Shown one piece after another: positions 41,117 through 49,884 of a stretch of DNA of 64,000 bases. Made by a program: the position numbers and the translations under genes. Location: positions 3,286,001-3,350,000 of the forward strand of contig NZ_JBFREB010000001.1 of the NCBI RefSeq assembly GCF_052114085.1. Reading direction: 5' to 3'. Under the pieces are notes generated by a model. The model made no database searches. It had not been told where the DNA came from and saw nothing but the letters and a program-made list of their open reading frames with translations. The stretch's first letter is position 1, and every line of letters starts with the position of its first letter. This DNA is from Leifsonia sp052114085. Lineage in GTDB: Bacteria > Actinomycetota > Actinomycetes > Actinomycetales > Microbacteriaceae.

Positions 41117-42085
41117 ATGGCCGTTCTCACCGAATCGCCCGGCAGCAAAGCCCGGACGGGTGACCGCAAGCCGGCGAAGAAGCGCGCGAGCAAATACAAC
41201 CGGCGCGAAGCGATGGCGGGCTACCTGTTCATCAGCCCGTGGATCATCGGCTTCCTGGTGTTCACGCTCGGCGCGATGCTGTACAGCCTGTACATCTCGT
41301 TCAGCAACTACAACCTGGCGACGAACAGCGCGAGCCCAGCCGGCGTCGAGAACTACGCCGAGCTGTTCAACGACCCCAAGGTCGGCCTGTCGCTCGGAAA
41401 CACGCTGTTCTACGCCGTCATGGCCGTTCCGCTCGAGATCGTGTTCGCGCTGCTCCTCGCGCTCCTGCTCAACTGGGTCGGACGCGGAGCCGGCGTGTTC
41501 CGCACCATCTACTACCTGCCGAAAATGACGCCCGCGGTCGCGACCGCATCCATCTTCCTGCTGCTGCTGAACGGCAACACGGGAGCCATCAACCGGTTCC
41601 TCGCGCTGTTCGGCATCGACGGACCGCAGTGGCTCATCGACCCGAACTGGGTGAAGCCGTCGATCGTGCTGATGACGCTCTGGGGCGTCAGCGGGACCAT
41701 GGTGATCTTCCTCGCGGCCCTCAAGAACGTCCCCCAGGAGCTCTACGAGGTGGCGTCTCTGGATGGCGCGGGCCCGATCCGCAAGTTCTTCCAGATCACC
41801 GTCCCGATGATCTCGCCGGCGATCTTCTTCAACGTGGTCGTCCTCACCATCGCGGCGTTGCAGGTCTTCGACCAGGCGTATCTGCTGTTCTGGCGAGACC
41901 AGACGAACGCGTCGCCGGACTCATCCCTGTTCTACGGCGTCTACCTCTTCCAGCAGGCGTTCCGCCAGTTCAACTTCGGTTTCGCCGCGGCGATGGCGTG
42001 GCTGCTGTTCGTGATCATCCTGCTCATCACCCTCGTGCAGGTGAAGGTCAGCAACCGCCTCGTCTACTACGAAGGAGACAAGTGA
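41117..42085 (+). CDS. Carbohydrate ABC transporter permease (MalF-like)
   Basis: This 322-aa protein has six predicted membrane helices and the inner-membrane EAA loop EVASLDGAGPIRKFFQITVP near residue 215, which contacts the ATPase. Length and motif place it in the sugar (CUT1) permease family. GGGAGG lies 7 nt before the ATG. Its stop overlaps the next permease's ATG by one base (TGATG). No ATPase is encoded in this cluster. Confidence 0.92.
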   Translation: MAVLTESPGSKARTGDRKPAKKRASKYNRREAMAGYLFISPWIIGFLVFTLGAMLYSLYISFSNYNLATNSASPAGVENYAELFNDPKVGLSLGNTLFYAVMAVPLEIVFALLLALLLNWVGRGAGVFRTIYYLPKMTPAVATASIFLLLLNGNTGAINRFLALFGIDGPQWLIDPNWVKPSIVLMTLWGVSGTMVIFLAALKNVPQELYEVASLDGAGPIRKFFQITVPMISPAIFFNVVVLTIAALQVFDQAYLLFWRDQTNASPDSSLFYGVYLFQQAFRQFNFGFAAAMAWLLFVIILLITLVQVKVSNRLVYYEGDK

Positions 42086-43056
42086 TGTCGTCCGCGACCC
42101 AGTCCACCGCTGCTGCGGCCCTGGCCCCGCTCGCCTCCGAACTGGAGGAGGCCCAGCTGGGCACCACCTCCAATGGTCGGGGCGACAAGCCCGTCGGAAA
42201 CCGCTGGTACAAGCCCAAGTCGATCGTCGGCAAGACCCTGCTGTGGATCGTCGCGATCGGGTTCACCCTGCTGTTCCTCTACCCGTTCGCCTGGCTGCTC
42301 GCCGCGAGCCTCAAGCCGCGGCAGGAGGTCTTCGACAACTCGCTATGGCCGAAGACCTTCACGCCGCAGAACTACGTCGAGGTCTGGAACCAGCTGCCGC
42401 TGATGTCGTGGATCGGCAACAGCATCGTCATCGCGGTCCTCGCCGCCGGTCTCGTCGCGATTTCGAGCTCGATCGTGGCGTTCGGTTTCGCGTACTTCAA
42501 GTTCCCCGGTCGCACCCTGCTGTTCGGCCTGGTGCTGGCGACGATGATGCTGCCGGGCGCGGTGACGATGGTCCCCCAGTACCTGATCTGGAAGAACATC
42601 GGCCTGATCGGGACGTGGATCCCGCTGTTCGGCATGAATCTGTTCGGTTCGGCGTTCTACATCTTCCTGCAGCGGCAGTTCTTCATGGGGCTCCCCCGCG
42701 AGCTGTTCGAGGCCGCCCGCCTCGACGGTGCCAGCTACTGGAAGCTGTTCACCAAGATCGCGATGCCGCTCAGCATCCCATCGTTCATCATCATCTTCCT
42801 GTTCGAGTTCCAGGCCAGCTGGAACAACCTGCAGGCGGCCCTGATCTACCTGAACGCGGGAGGCGTCGAAGGCTTCACGGTCCCGCTCGGCATCTCGTAC
42901 GCCATGACGACGTTCAGCCCGACGAACGGTGGACACGGTGACTACCAGTACGTCATGGTCGCGGCGTTGATCGTGACGTTGCCCATGCTGCTGCTCTTCG
43001 GCTTCGGCCAGCGGTACTTCATCGAAGGTGTGGCGACGCAGGGCCGCAAGGGCTGA
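42085..43056 (+). CDS. Carbohydrate ABC transporter permease (MalG-like)
   Basis: The 323-aa protein has an N-terminal disordered extension of 45 residues, six membrane helices and the EAA motif EAARLDGASYWKLFTKIAMP near residue 215. It forms the CUT1 heterodimer with the upstream permease, serving the solute-binding protein encoded convergently at 43830-45200. GAAGGAG precedes its start. Confidence 0.92.
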   Translation: MSSATQSTAAAALAPLASELEEAQLGTTSNGRGDKPVGNRWYKPKSIVGKTLLWIVAIGFTLLFLYPFAWLLAASLKPRQEVFDNSLWPKTFTPQNYVEVWNQLPLMSWIGNSIVIAVLAAGLVAISSSIVAFGFAYFKFPGRTLLFGLVLATMMLPGAVTMVPQYLIWKNIGLIGTWIPLFGMNLFGSAFYIFLQRQFFMGLPRELFEAARLDGASYWKLFTKIAMPLSIPSFIIIFLFEFQASWNNLQAALIYLNAGGVEGFTVPLGISYAMTTFSPTNGGHGDYQYVMVAALIVTLPMLLLFGFGQRYFIEGVATQGRKG

Positions 43057-43223
43057 CCTCGACCCCGGTCACCGGACGCAGTCGGACACCGTCCGCTGCG
43101 CCCGGTGGTGATTAACCCGCGGGCGGCGATCTCGGGTCGAGTGCGCCGGGCGGGGACCACCCGATCCTGGTTCGAGTCGCCCGTCACGGCATCCCCGGCC
43201 CACTTGGCGGCTCCCTGTGGCGC

Positions 43224-43741
43224 CGAGGTGCAGGTAGTGGCTGGAATTCGGGCCGAATAGCGACCACAACGCGCATTTCGCGCACCCGCGCACTCACACC
43301 TCGTGCGCCTCGCCTGGCCGGCGCGCTCACGCGCCCACCCAGCCCGCTCCTCCCACTCCTCGCGGGTTCCGCACCTCCCGCGGCGCCGAGGTGCACGTAG
43401 TGGCTGGAATTCGGGCCGAATAGCGACCACAACGCGCACCTCGCCGTGAGCCCGGACGCCGCGCCGACCGCGCGCGTCACTGTGGCGCTGAGCCCGCCCG
43501 CCCGCGAGTGGATGCGCGGAACGCGACGAAGCGCCGCGAGGTGCACGTAGTGGCTGGAACTCGAGCGGAATAACGACCACAACGCGCACCTCGCCGTGAG
43601 CCCGGGCACCGCGCCGACCGCGCGCGTCACTTTGGCGCTGAGTTCCCCGACCGCGAGCGGCCGCCCGGGCTCCGACGGGGGGCGCGAGGTGCAGGTAGTG
43701 GCTGGAATTCGGGCGGAATAACGACCACAACGCGCACCTCG
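43224..43741. repeat. Array of four 57-bp stem-loop repeats
   Basis: Four same-orientation copies lie at 43224-43280, 43387-43443, 43537-43593 and 43685-43741. Each begins CGAGGTGC(A)(C/G)GTAGTGGCTGGAA and ends CGACCACAACGCGCACCTCG or nearly so; the arms pair over about 17 bp and the centre ATTCGGGCCGAAT is itself near-palindromic. Repeat starts are 163, 150 and 148 bp apart. The spacer after copy 2 and that after copy 3 share about 60 nearly identical bases (CCGTGAGCCCGG...GGCGCTGAG), so the last duplication covered a larger unit. No gene is apparent from 43057 to 43829. Confidence 0.85.
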
Positions 43742-43784
43742 CGGCGCGCACGGCGCGGCGCGGGCGGCGCGGCGCGCACGCAGA

Positions 43785-43814
43785 AGGGGCGGCCTCCCGG
43801 AGGAGGCCGCCCCT
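43785..43814. terminator. Hairpin terminator after the solute-binding protein gene
   Basis: AGGGGCGGCCTCC pairs perfectly over 13 bp with GGAGGCCGCCCCT across a 4-nt loop, 15 nt downstream of the solute-binding protein stop on its strand. It probably works in both directions. Confidence 0.75.
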
Positions 43815-43829
43815 GAACCGCGAGCGGTG

Positions 43830-45200
43830 TTACTTGCTGCTCTTGGTGGACTGCTCGTAGGCCTTCATGGCCGCCGTCTGGGCGTCCTTGAGGGCCTGGC
43901 TGGCCGACGCGTTGCCCAGGAGGTACTTCTGGACCGCGTTCTGCAGCTCGGTCTGGATCTGCTGACCGGCCGGCGAAGCACCGAACGACTTGCCGCTGCC
44001 GACGACGTCGTAGTAGGTCGAGATCGCCTTGTCGAAGCCGGCGTTACCCGACGGCTTGATGTACTTCTCGCGCAGCGTCTTGTCGGCCTCCGGGGATCCC
44101 GTGAAGAGGCCGGTGTTGATCGCACCCGGCGTCTTCTCGAGCGTCTTGGCACGGGCAGCACCCGCGGCCTCCCACGCCTGCTCGCTGGTCAGGGCGAGTG
44201 CCCAGGCGCACGCGGCGTCCTTGTTCTTGGCACCGGCCGGGATGACGAACGACGTCCCGGACGCGACGGTGAAGGGCTGGCCTTGGGTGTCCTTGAACGG
44301 CACCGCACCGATGTCGACCTTGTCGACGAACGGGGTCAGCACGTTGACGTACCACTGCGCGTTCACCTCAGCGCCGACCTGGTCCTTCACGTACTGGTTG
44401 TTCTCGCCGAAGAAGTCGAAGGAGTCGGTAAAGCTCTTCATCTTGGCGTAGCCGCCCTGAGCGTCCGCGATCTGCTTGAGGACCTCGAGTCCCTTCTCGT
44501 TCTTCGGGTCGTCGAGGGTGGGCTTGCCGTCGGAGCCGATGATCTGGCCGCCGTTGGCGAGGAGCCACAGACCGGCCTGACCGCTCGCCTGCGGGTCGAA
44601 GCCGAGGACGGACGGGTTGCTGCCGGACGCCTTGTACATCTTCTTGACCGCGGCGACCAGCGTCTCCGGCTTCGAGGTGTCGATGTCGGCGTCGGTCACG
44701 CCGGCCGCCTTCATGACCCGCTCATTGGTGATGATCGCCGGCGGCTGGTAGAACTGCGGCACCGCGTAGATCTTGCTCTTGTAGGTGATGTCGTCGACGA
44801 CCGAGGAGTAGTACTGCTTCGACGGGTCGACGTTGTGCACCGAGTAGCACTGGTCGAGCGGCTGGATGAGGCCCTGCGCCGCGTAGGTGGCGACGAACTG
44901 GCGGTCCATCTGCACGACATCCGGAACGTTGCCGCCGGCCACGCGCGTGGTGAACTTCTGCGCGTCGAACGGTGTCTGGTCGATCTTGATCGTGACGCCC
45001 TTGAGCTGGTCTTTCGCGTAGTCGATGCGCGAGGTGCCGACCTCGTCGGCGTTGTCGAAGCCCCAGGCGTTCAGGCTGCCTTTGGCGTCTTTCGAGAAGT
45101 CCCCGCCGGACGAGCTGCCGCCGCTGGAGCTGCAACCGGCGAGGAGCGCCACCGACGCGGTGATTGCCAGCGCGGCGTAGGCGGTGTGCCTCTTGTTCAT
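43830..45200 (-). CDS. Sugar ABC transporter solute-binding lipoprotein
   Basis: This 456-aa binding protein has a signal peptide and lipobox LLAGCSSSG (Cys near residue 23), so it is anchored outside the membrane. Family-1 binding-protein features are present: the VPDVVQMDRQFVATYAAQG strand-helix and the ALTSEQAWEAAGAARAKTLE C-terminal lobe. It delivers an oligosaccharide to the convergent permease pair. Two LacI-type operators lie upstream. The ligand is not deducible. Confidence 0.92.
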   Translation of the reverse strand: MNKRHTAYAALAITASVALLAGCSSSGGSSSGGDFSKDAKGSLNAWGFDNADEVGTSRIDYAKDQLKGVTIKIDQTPFDAQKFTTRVAGGNVPDVVQMDRQFVATYAAQGLIQPLDQCYSVHNVDPSKQYYSSVVDDITYKSKIYAVPQFYQPPAIITNERVMKAAGVTDADIDTSKPETLVAAVKKMYKASGSNPSVLGFDPQASGQAGLWLLANGGQIIGSDGKPTLDDPKNEKGLEVLKQIADAQGGYAKMKSFTDSFDFFGENNQYVKDQVGAEVNAQWYVNVLTPFVDKVDIGAVPFKDTQGQPFTVASGTSFVIPAGAKNKDAACAWALALTSEQAWEAAGAARAKTLEKTPGAINTGLFTGSPEADKTLREKYIKPSGNAGFDKAISTYYDVVGSGKSFGASPAGQQIQTELQNAVQKYLLGNASASQALKDAQTAAMKAYEQSTKSSK

Positions 45201-45290
45201 CTGATTTCCCTTCAGTGGTGTCGCAGCGGGCGTCCTCGCCCGTGCGAAGAGGTACGGGATCCCCTACCGCCGGGTTCAGAAGCGACAGTA

Positions 45291-45304
45291 TGGAAACCTT
45301 CCCA
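45291..45304. promoter_or_regulatory. LacI-type operator, proximal, binding-protein gene
   Basis: TGGAAACCTTCCCA is a weak relative of the operators at 39482 and 54160, about 90 nt upstream of the start and downstream of the predicted minus-strand promoter. Confidence 0.45.
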
Positions 45305-45344
45305 CATCGCACGCTAATGCAGCGGCATGGGTCTTCACAAGGGG

Positions 45345-45364
45345 ACCGGGTCCGCGGACCCGGT
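45345..45364. promoter_or_regulatory. Perfect 20-bp palindrome in the binding-protein leader
   Basis: ACCGGGTCCGCGGACCCGGT is perfectly symmetric. Read on the plus strand it is followed by TTTCGTT and further T-rich sequence, as in an intrinsic terminator; on the minus strand it lies within the expected leader of the binding-protein mRNA. Confidence 0.6.
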
Positions 45365-45381
45365 TTTCGTTACTTGATTGT

Positions 45382-45410
45382 TTCTTACGCTCGAACGGGA
45401 CGCTTCTCAA
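45382..45410 (-). promoter_or_regulatory. Promoter of the solute-binding protein gene
   Basis: On the minus strand TTGAGA, a 17-bp spacer and TAAGAA predict a start near 45375, giving a leader of about 175 nt that contains the 20-bp palindrome and the proximal operator. Confidence 0.5.
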
Positions 45411-45424
45411 GGGACCCGCTCGTA

Positions 45425-45438
45425 TGGCAACGATGCCA
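45425..45438. promoter_or_regulatory. LacI-type operator, distal, binding-protein gene
   Basis: TGGCAACGATGCCA is symmetric at 12 of 14 positions (a central A-A pair breaks symmetry) and differs by one base from the permease operon operator at 41020. It lies about 15 bp upstream of the predicted -35. Confidence 0.65.
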
Positions 45439-45700
45439 CACTGAGAGCGAGCGGGCCCCCGAAACCAGAGCGATTCCAATCCGTTCCGCGCCGAACTACG
45501 GATGACCTCAACGGCGGGCGTTCCCTCCCCCGTCGACCGATGGATGCGGCACACACGAATGCGACCAGGGGCGCCCGGTGTGCCGCATCCGATCGGGATG
45601 GTCGGAACCGCCGACCCGGCGGCCCGGCGTCGGACGCCGCCGCTAGGGTGGTTCCACGGGCCGCCCGACGAACGAGCGACCCGAGACGTGAGGGGTGCGC

Positions 45701-46468
45701 GTGGCCGAAGACGAGGGGCTCGCGATCAGGATCCGCGGACTGCACAAGCGGTTCGGCGAGAAGATCGCTGTCGGCGGGATCGATCTGGATGTGCCGTCGG
45801 GCAGCTTCTACGGGCTGGTCGGCCCGAACGGCGCCGGCAAGACGACAACACTCAGCATGGCGACCGGGCTGCTCCGTCCGGACGCGGGCCAGGTTCTGAT
45901 CCATGGCGTCGACATGTGGCAGCAGCCGCTGATCGCGAAGGCCATGGTGGGCGTCCTCTCCGACGGCGTCCGCCTGTTCGACCGGCTGACGGGTCAGCAG
46001 CTGGTCGAGTATGCGGGCCTGCTCAGCGGGATGGACCGCCCGACCGCGCAGCAGCGCACTGCCGACCTGCTCCAGCTGCTCGACCTCGAGTCCGCCGGCG
46101 GGACGCTGGTCGTCGACTACTCGGCCGGCATGACGAAGAAGATCGCGCTGGCGGCGGCGATGGTGCACGCGCCCCGCGTCCTGGTGCTGGATGAGCCGTT
46201 CGAGTCGGTCGACCCGGTGTCGGCCGCGAACATCCGCGACATCCTGCGCACCTATGTGGATGGCGGCGGCACGGTCATCGTGTCGTCGCACGTCATGGAC
46301 CTCGTCGAGCGGATGTGCGACCACGTCGCTGTCATCACGGCCGGCCGCGTCGTGGTCGCCGGGTCGGTGGACGACGTTCGCGCCGGCTCCACCCTGGAGG
46401 ACCGCTTCGTCGAGCTCGTCGGCGGACGCCGGGTCGGGGAGGGACCGGAGTGGTTGCGACACTCGTAA
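45701..46468 (+). CDS. ABC transporter ATP-binding protein (exporter type)
   Basis: The 255-aa ATPase has Walker A GPNGAGKTTT near residue 41, the signature-like YSAGMTKKIALAAAMVHAPR near 140 and Walker B VLVLDEPFESVDP near 165. The signature SGG is replaced by SAG, as in ABC-2-like exporters. GTG 45701 has a GAGGGG site; GTG 45695 is the alternative. It overlaps the following membrane gene by 19 nt, its probable partner, and is not expected to serve the sugar importer. Confidence 0.9.
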   Translation: MAEDEGLAIRIRGLHKRFGEKIAVGGIDLDVPSGSFYGLVGPNGAGKTTTLSMATGLLRPDAGQVLIHGVDMWQQPLIAKAMVGVLSDGVRLFDRLTGQQLVEYAGLLSGMDRPTAQQRTADLLQLLDLESAGGTLVVDYSAGMTKKIALAAAMVHAPRVLVLDEPFESVDPVSAANIRDILRTYVDGGGTVIVSSHVMDLVERMCDHVAVITAGRVVVAGSVDDVRAGSTLEDRFVELVGGRRVGEGPEWLRHS

Positions 46469-48021
46469 GGCTGCGGCTGCTGGTCCTGCGCAACTCGTTC
46501 CGGCGCAGCACCAGCCAGCTCGTCGCCGTCATCATCGGCGCGCTCTACGGCGCCTTCGGCCTGCTCGTCGTGCTGGGCGCCCTCGTCGCCCTGTCGTTCG
46601 CGCCCGCGGAGGTGGCGACGACCGCGGTAGTCCTGGCCGGATCCGCCGCCGTGCTCGGCTGGGCGGTCTTTCCGCTGCTGCTGTCGGGCGTCGAGCAGAC
46701 CCTCGACCCGGGGCACCTTGCCGTGTACCCGATCGCCCTCCGCCCGTTAATGGTGGGGATGCTGCTGAGCGGCGCGGTCGGCGTGGCGGGCGCCGCGACC
46801 ACCATCGCTTCGCTCGGGACCGCCCTGCCGTGGCTCCACTCACCCGGGATCGCGCTGATCGCTCTCGTGACGGGAGCCTTGGGCGCCGCCACGTGCATCG
46901 TCATCTCGCGGGCCGTGACGTCGGTCGCGAGCGGCCTGGCGTCCGGCCGGCGGTTCCGGGAGGCCAGCGGCTTGCTGATCCTGATCCCGCTCATCCTGGC
47001 CGGACCGATCATCATCGGCATCTCGTCCGGGCTGCGGAGCTCGGCGGACGCCCTGCCTGCAGTCGCGTCCGGTCTCGGCTGGTCGCCGCTCGGAGCGGTC
47101 TGGGCCGTGCCCGGCGCCTTCGCCGCGGGCGACCCGGGTGGCGCACTGCTGCGGCTGCTGATCGCGATCGCGACGTTCGTCGTGCTGTGGGCGGTGTGGC
47201 GGTGGGGCCTCGCGCGCTCGCTGGTCACTCCGGCGCGGGCGTCGTCGCGGGTGCGCGCTCCGGGCAAGTCGGGCCTCTTCGGGGTCTTCCCCGGGACGGC
47301 CGCCGGCGCGATCGCGGCGCGGTGCCTGACCTACTGGTTCCGCGATCCGCGCTACCTCCGGCAATTGCTCGTCATTCCGCTGCTGCCGGCCGTCATGTGG
47401 TTCTACGCGAGCATCAACCACTCCACCGGCTACATCTTCGCGGCCGGCCCGGTCGTCGCCTTCTCGCTCGGCATCGGGATGATCGCCGACGTCTCCTACG
47501 ATTCGACCGCCTTCGCGCTCCACGTCTCCAAAGCCGTGCCCGGCCGCGCCGACCGCTGGGGACGTGCCGCCGCGCTGCTGTCGTTCGCCGTACCGGCCGT
47601 GGTGATCGTCTCCGTTGGGGCCGCGGCTCTCGAGGGCGACTGGCTGCCCGCTCCCGGCCTGCTCGGGCTTTCGCTCGGGATGCTGTTGAGCGGCGTCGCG
47701 GTGTGCTCGGTGACGTCCGCGCGGTTCGTCTTCCCGGTGCCGGAGCCGGGGGACAACCCGTTCCGGTCACGCCCGGGTTCCAACATCTCGCTCCTCGGTC
47801 CGACCTTCGCCGCGTGGGGCGTCATCGCGGTGCTGTGCCTCCCTGAGATCGTGCTGCTCGTCGTCTCGTTGGTGACCCGGGAGGCGGTGTGGGGATGGCT
47901 GGGCCTCGTCGCCTCCGTCGTTCTCGGCGCGGTCCTGGTCGTGGTGGGCATCCGGGTCGGCGGCCGGGTGCTCGACGCGCGCGCCCCGCAGCTGCTGCAG
48001 CAGCTGCGCACGGACGGCTGA
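46450..48021 (+). CDS. ABC transporter membrane protein, 523 aa
   Basis: This integral membrane protein has about twelve predicted helices and a cytoplasmic middle section (about 255-290). It resembles large actinobacterial ABC-2-like permeases paired with single ATPases. GTG 46450 lies 6 nt after GGGGAGGG and inside the end of the ATPase gene. Export substrate unknown. Confidence 0.85.
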   Translation: MVATLVRLRLLVLRNSFRRSTSQLVAVIIGALYGAFGLLVVLGALVALSFAPAEVATTAVVLAGSAAVLGWAVFPLLLSGVEQTLDPGHLAVYPIALRPLMVGMLLSGAVGVAGAATTIASLGTALPWLHSPGIALIALVTGALGAATCIVISRAVTSVASGLASGRRFREASGLLILIPLILAGPIIIGISSGLRSSADALPAVASGLGWSPLGAVWAVPGAFAAGDPGGALLRLLIAIATFVVLWAVWRWGLARSLVTPARASSRVRAPGKSGLFGVFPGTAAGAIAARCLTYWFRDPRYLRQLLVIPLLPAVMWFYASINHSTGYIFAAGPVVAFSLGIGMIADVSYDSTAFALHVSKAVPGRADRWGRAAALLSFAVPAVVIVSVGAAALEGDWLPAPGLLGLSLGMLLSGVAVCSVTSARFVFPVPEPGDNPFRSRPGSNISLLGPTFAAWGVIAVLCLPEIVLLVVSLVTREAVWGWLGLVASVVLGAVLVVVGIRVGGRVLDARAPQLLQQLRTDG

Positions 48022-48030
48022 CGCGCAGCC

Positions 48031-49884
48031 TCAGCCTGCGAGGGTCTGCTCGCACGCGAGCAGCGTCACGCCCACACTCCACGCGTGGGAGAGCGTGAGC
48101 AGCATCCCTTTCGGCTGGAAGCATGCCGTCTGGTAGTAGCGCTCGCTCACCATCCCCCGGTAGGCGTTGAAGTCTCCGTCTTCCCGGGCGATGAACTGCC
48201 GGAAGCAGGCGAGCGTCTCGTCGGCACGCTCCGCGTAGTGCGGGTCGCCGAGCGCAGCGGACAGCTCGCGCAACTCCGCGGTGCAGACGAGCCCGTAGGC
48301 ATGCAGATGCTGATTCGACGGGGAGGCGTTGTCCGCCCCGCGGGTGCGGAAGCCGTATGCCCCGAGCAGGGTGTGCTGCGGGAACGCGACGTCGTAGCTG
48401 TACCGGAAGGTCAGCATCCAGTCGGCCGCGCGCCGCGCCACGTCGAGCCAGTGCCCGTCTCCGGTGGCCCGGTGCAGTGCGACGTACGCCATGACCGCGG
48501 CGTAGCCGTCTTCGGAGGTCGGGGCGAGGTCGACGTCTTCGGGAGCCCCGTGGATGAACTCGCGGTCGACGAACTGCTCGTAGTAGCGGCCGGCCGACAG
48601 CGCCGCCGGCAGGTACCGCCGGTCGCGGTCGGCGGCTTCGACGAGGGCGGCGATCCAGGTCAGACCGGACGCGCCGGACCACGACAGCACCTCGCCGGTC
48701 TCGGCGTGGTGCACCGACCCGAGGTTGCCGTCCGCGCGCTGCCGCCCGACGATCACGTCGAGGTTGGAGCGGATGGCGTGCTCCCACTGGTCGTGCCCGT
48801 CGAGAGCCTGGGCGCGCACCAGGAACAGCGTCGCCTCGGCGAGGGTGCGGGAGTGCAGGCCACGCTTGAGCTCTGTCCAGCTCTGCGTCCACCCGTGGTC
48901 GCGATACCAGACGCCCCAGAAGGTGCCGGAGGGCGACAGGGAGCCGGTGATGAAGTCGATGACGCGACGCGCAGCATCCACCTCGGCGGGACGATCGGTC
49001 CGCAAGCCGTGCGCGAGCAGCGCGTACGCCCAGGGGATGCCGCTGACCCAGCCCACGTGCATCGCCTGCCGGTCGACGGTGAGGCCGTCGCGGCCGCTCA
49101 CCTCACGGTCGAAGCCGACGGTCTCCAGCAGCACCCCAGGGTCGGGGTCGTAGTGCCAGGTCAGCAGGCCCTCGGCCGTCAGATCGGCCGCGGTCTCCAC
49201 ATCCACCCACGGGTCCTGTGGCGCACCCGCAGCCGCTTCGGCGTGCAGGGCGCGCAAAGCGGGGGCGTAGGCGTGACGGGATGGGTCCAGCGCGAAGACG
49301 CGCACGGACAGTTCGATGGTCTCACCGGGAGTGAACCGGTGCGTGGACACGTCGGCCGGCCGCGGGCGGGCGTCGCCGTAGTACGTGACCGGGAACTCCC
49401 GGTAGGGGAAGCGAAGACTGACCGTGGCGTCGCCCCAGGTGGCGTCGTGCGCGAGTCCGAGTCCGGTGAGCCCGAGCGGGGACGTCTCGTCGGCGGCGAG
49501 CGCGACGCCTCCGCGGCCGGGACCGGCCCAGGCGAACACGGCAGGCGTCGCCGCTCGATCGGCGCGGAACTCCCACGCGTCGCTGACGAGCGCGGCGTGC
49601 TGCTCCGGCGTCGTGGCGCCGATCTCGAAGCGAGGGAAGGCGCGCGCGTTGTCGGCGGGACGGTTCTCCCCGTAGAACGCGCCGGGGATCAGCCACCAGG
49701 GGTCGTCGGCGCCACGGACGGGCGCCTCCACCAGCACCGACCCGTCGCTCGGCTCGTCACCGGTGTACGTCACCTGCAGCGTGAGCCGCCAGCCGGGATC
49801 GGCGTCACTCCACTCCTCGCGCACCTCGACCGCATCAGCCGCAGCGCCGACGACACTGACCCTGACTTCGGGACGCGCGCTCAC
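48031..49884 (-). CDS. Unassigned carbohydrate-active alpha/alpha-barrel protein
   Basis: The 617-aa protein has an N-terminal beta-rich region (about 1-220) and a C-terminal helical toroid (about 230-610) with repeated helix pairs, for example MHVGWVSGIPWAYALLAHGL and SGLTWIAALVEAADRDRRYL. The pattern is that of an (alpha/alpha)6 glycosidase or lyase, but I recognise no family. It is coupled to the GH38 alpha-mannosidase gene by a GTGA overlap and is its last-gene partner, so a mannan- or glycan-processing role is likely. There is no signal peptide. Confidence 0.7.
   Translation of the reverse strand: MSARPEVRVSVVGAAADAVEVREEWSDADPGWRLTLQVTYTGDEPSDGSVLVEAPVRGADDPWWLIPGAFYGENRPADNARAFPRFEIGATTPEQHAALVSDAWEFRADRAATPAVFAWAGPGRGGVALAADETSPLGLTGLGLAHDATWGDATVSLRFPYREFPVTYYGDARPRPADVSTHRFTPGETIELSVRVFALDPSRHAYAPALRALHAEAAAGAPQDPWVDVETAADLTAEGLLTWHYDPDPGVLLETVGFDREVSGRDGLTVDRQAMHVGWVSGIPWAYALLAHGLRTDRPAEVDAARRVIDFITGSLSPSGTFWGVWYRDHGWTQSWTELKRGLHSRTLAEATLFLVRAQALDGHDQWEHAIRSNLDVIVGRQRADGNLGSVHHAETGEVLSWSGASGLTWIAALVEAADRDRRYLPAALSAGRYYEQFVDREFIHGAPEDVDLAPTSEDGYAAVMAYVALHRATGDGHWLDVARRAADWMLTFRYSYDVAFPQHTLLGAYGFRTRGADNASPSNQHLHAYGLVCTAELRELSAALGDPHYAERADETLACFRQFIAREDGDFNAYRGMVSERYYQTACFQPKGMLLTLSHAWSVGVTLLACEQTLAG

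Noticed and set aside
43224..43741. CRISPR array
   Set aside because: Repeats are 57 bp and palindromic, spacers are about 90-105 bp and partly identical to each other, only four copies exist and there are no cas genes.
45701..48021. ATPase pair as part of the sugar importer
   Set aside because: The ATPase lacks the standard LSGGQ and is fused by overlap to a large exporter-type membrane protein; it is separated by its own promoter region from the binding-protein gene.
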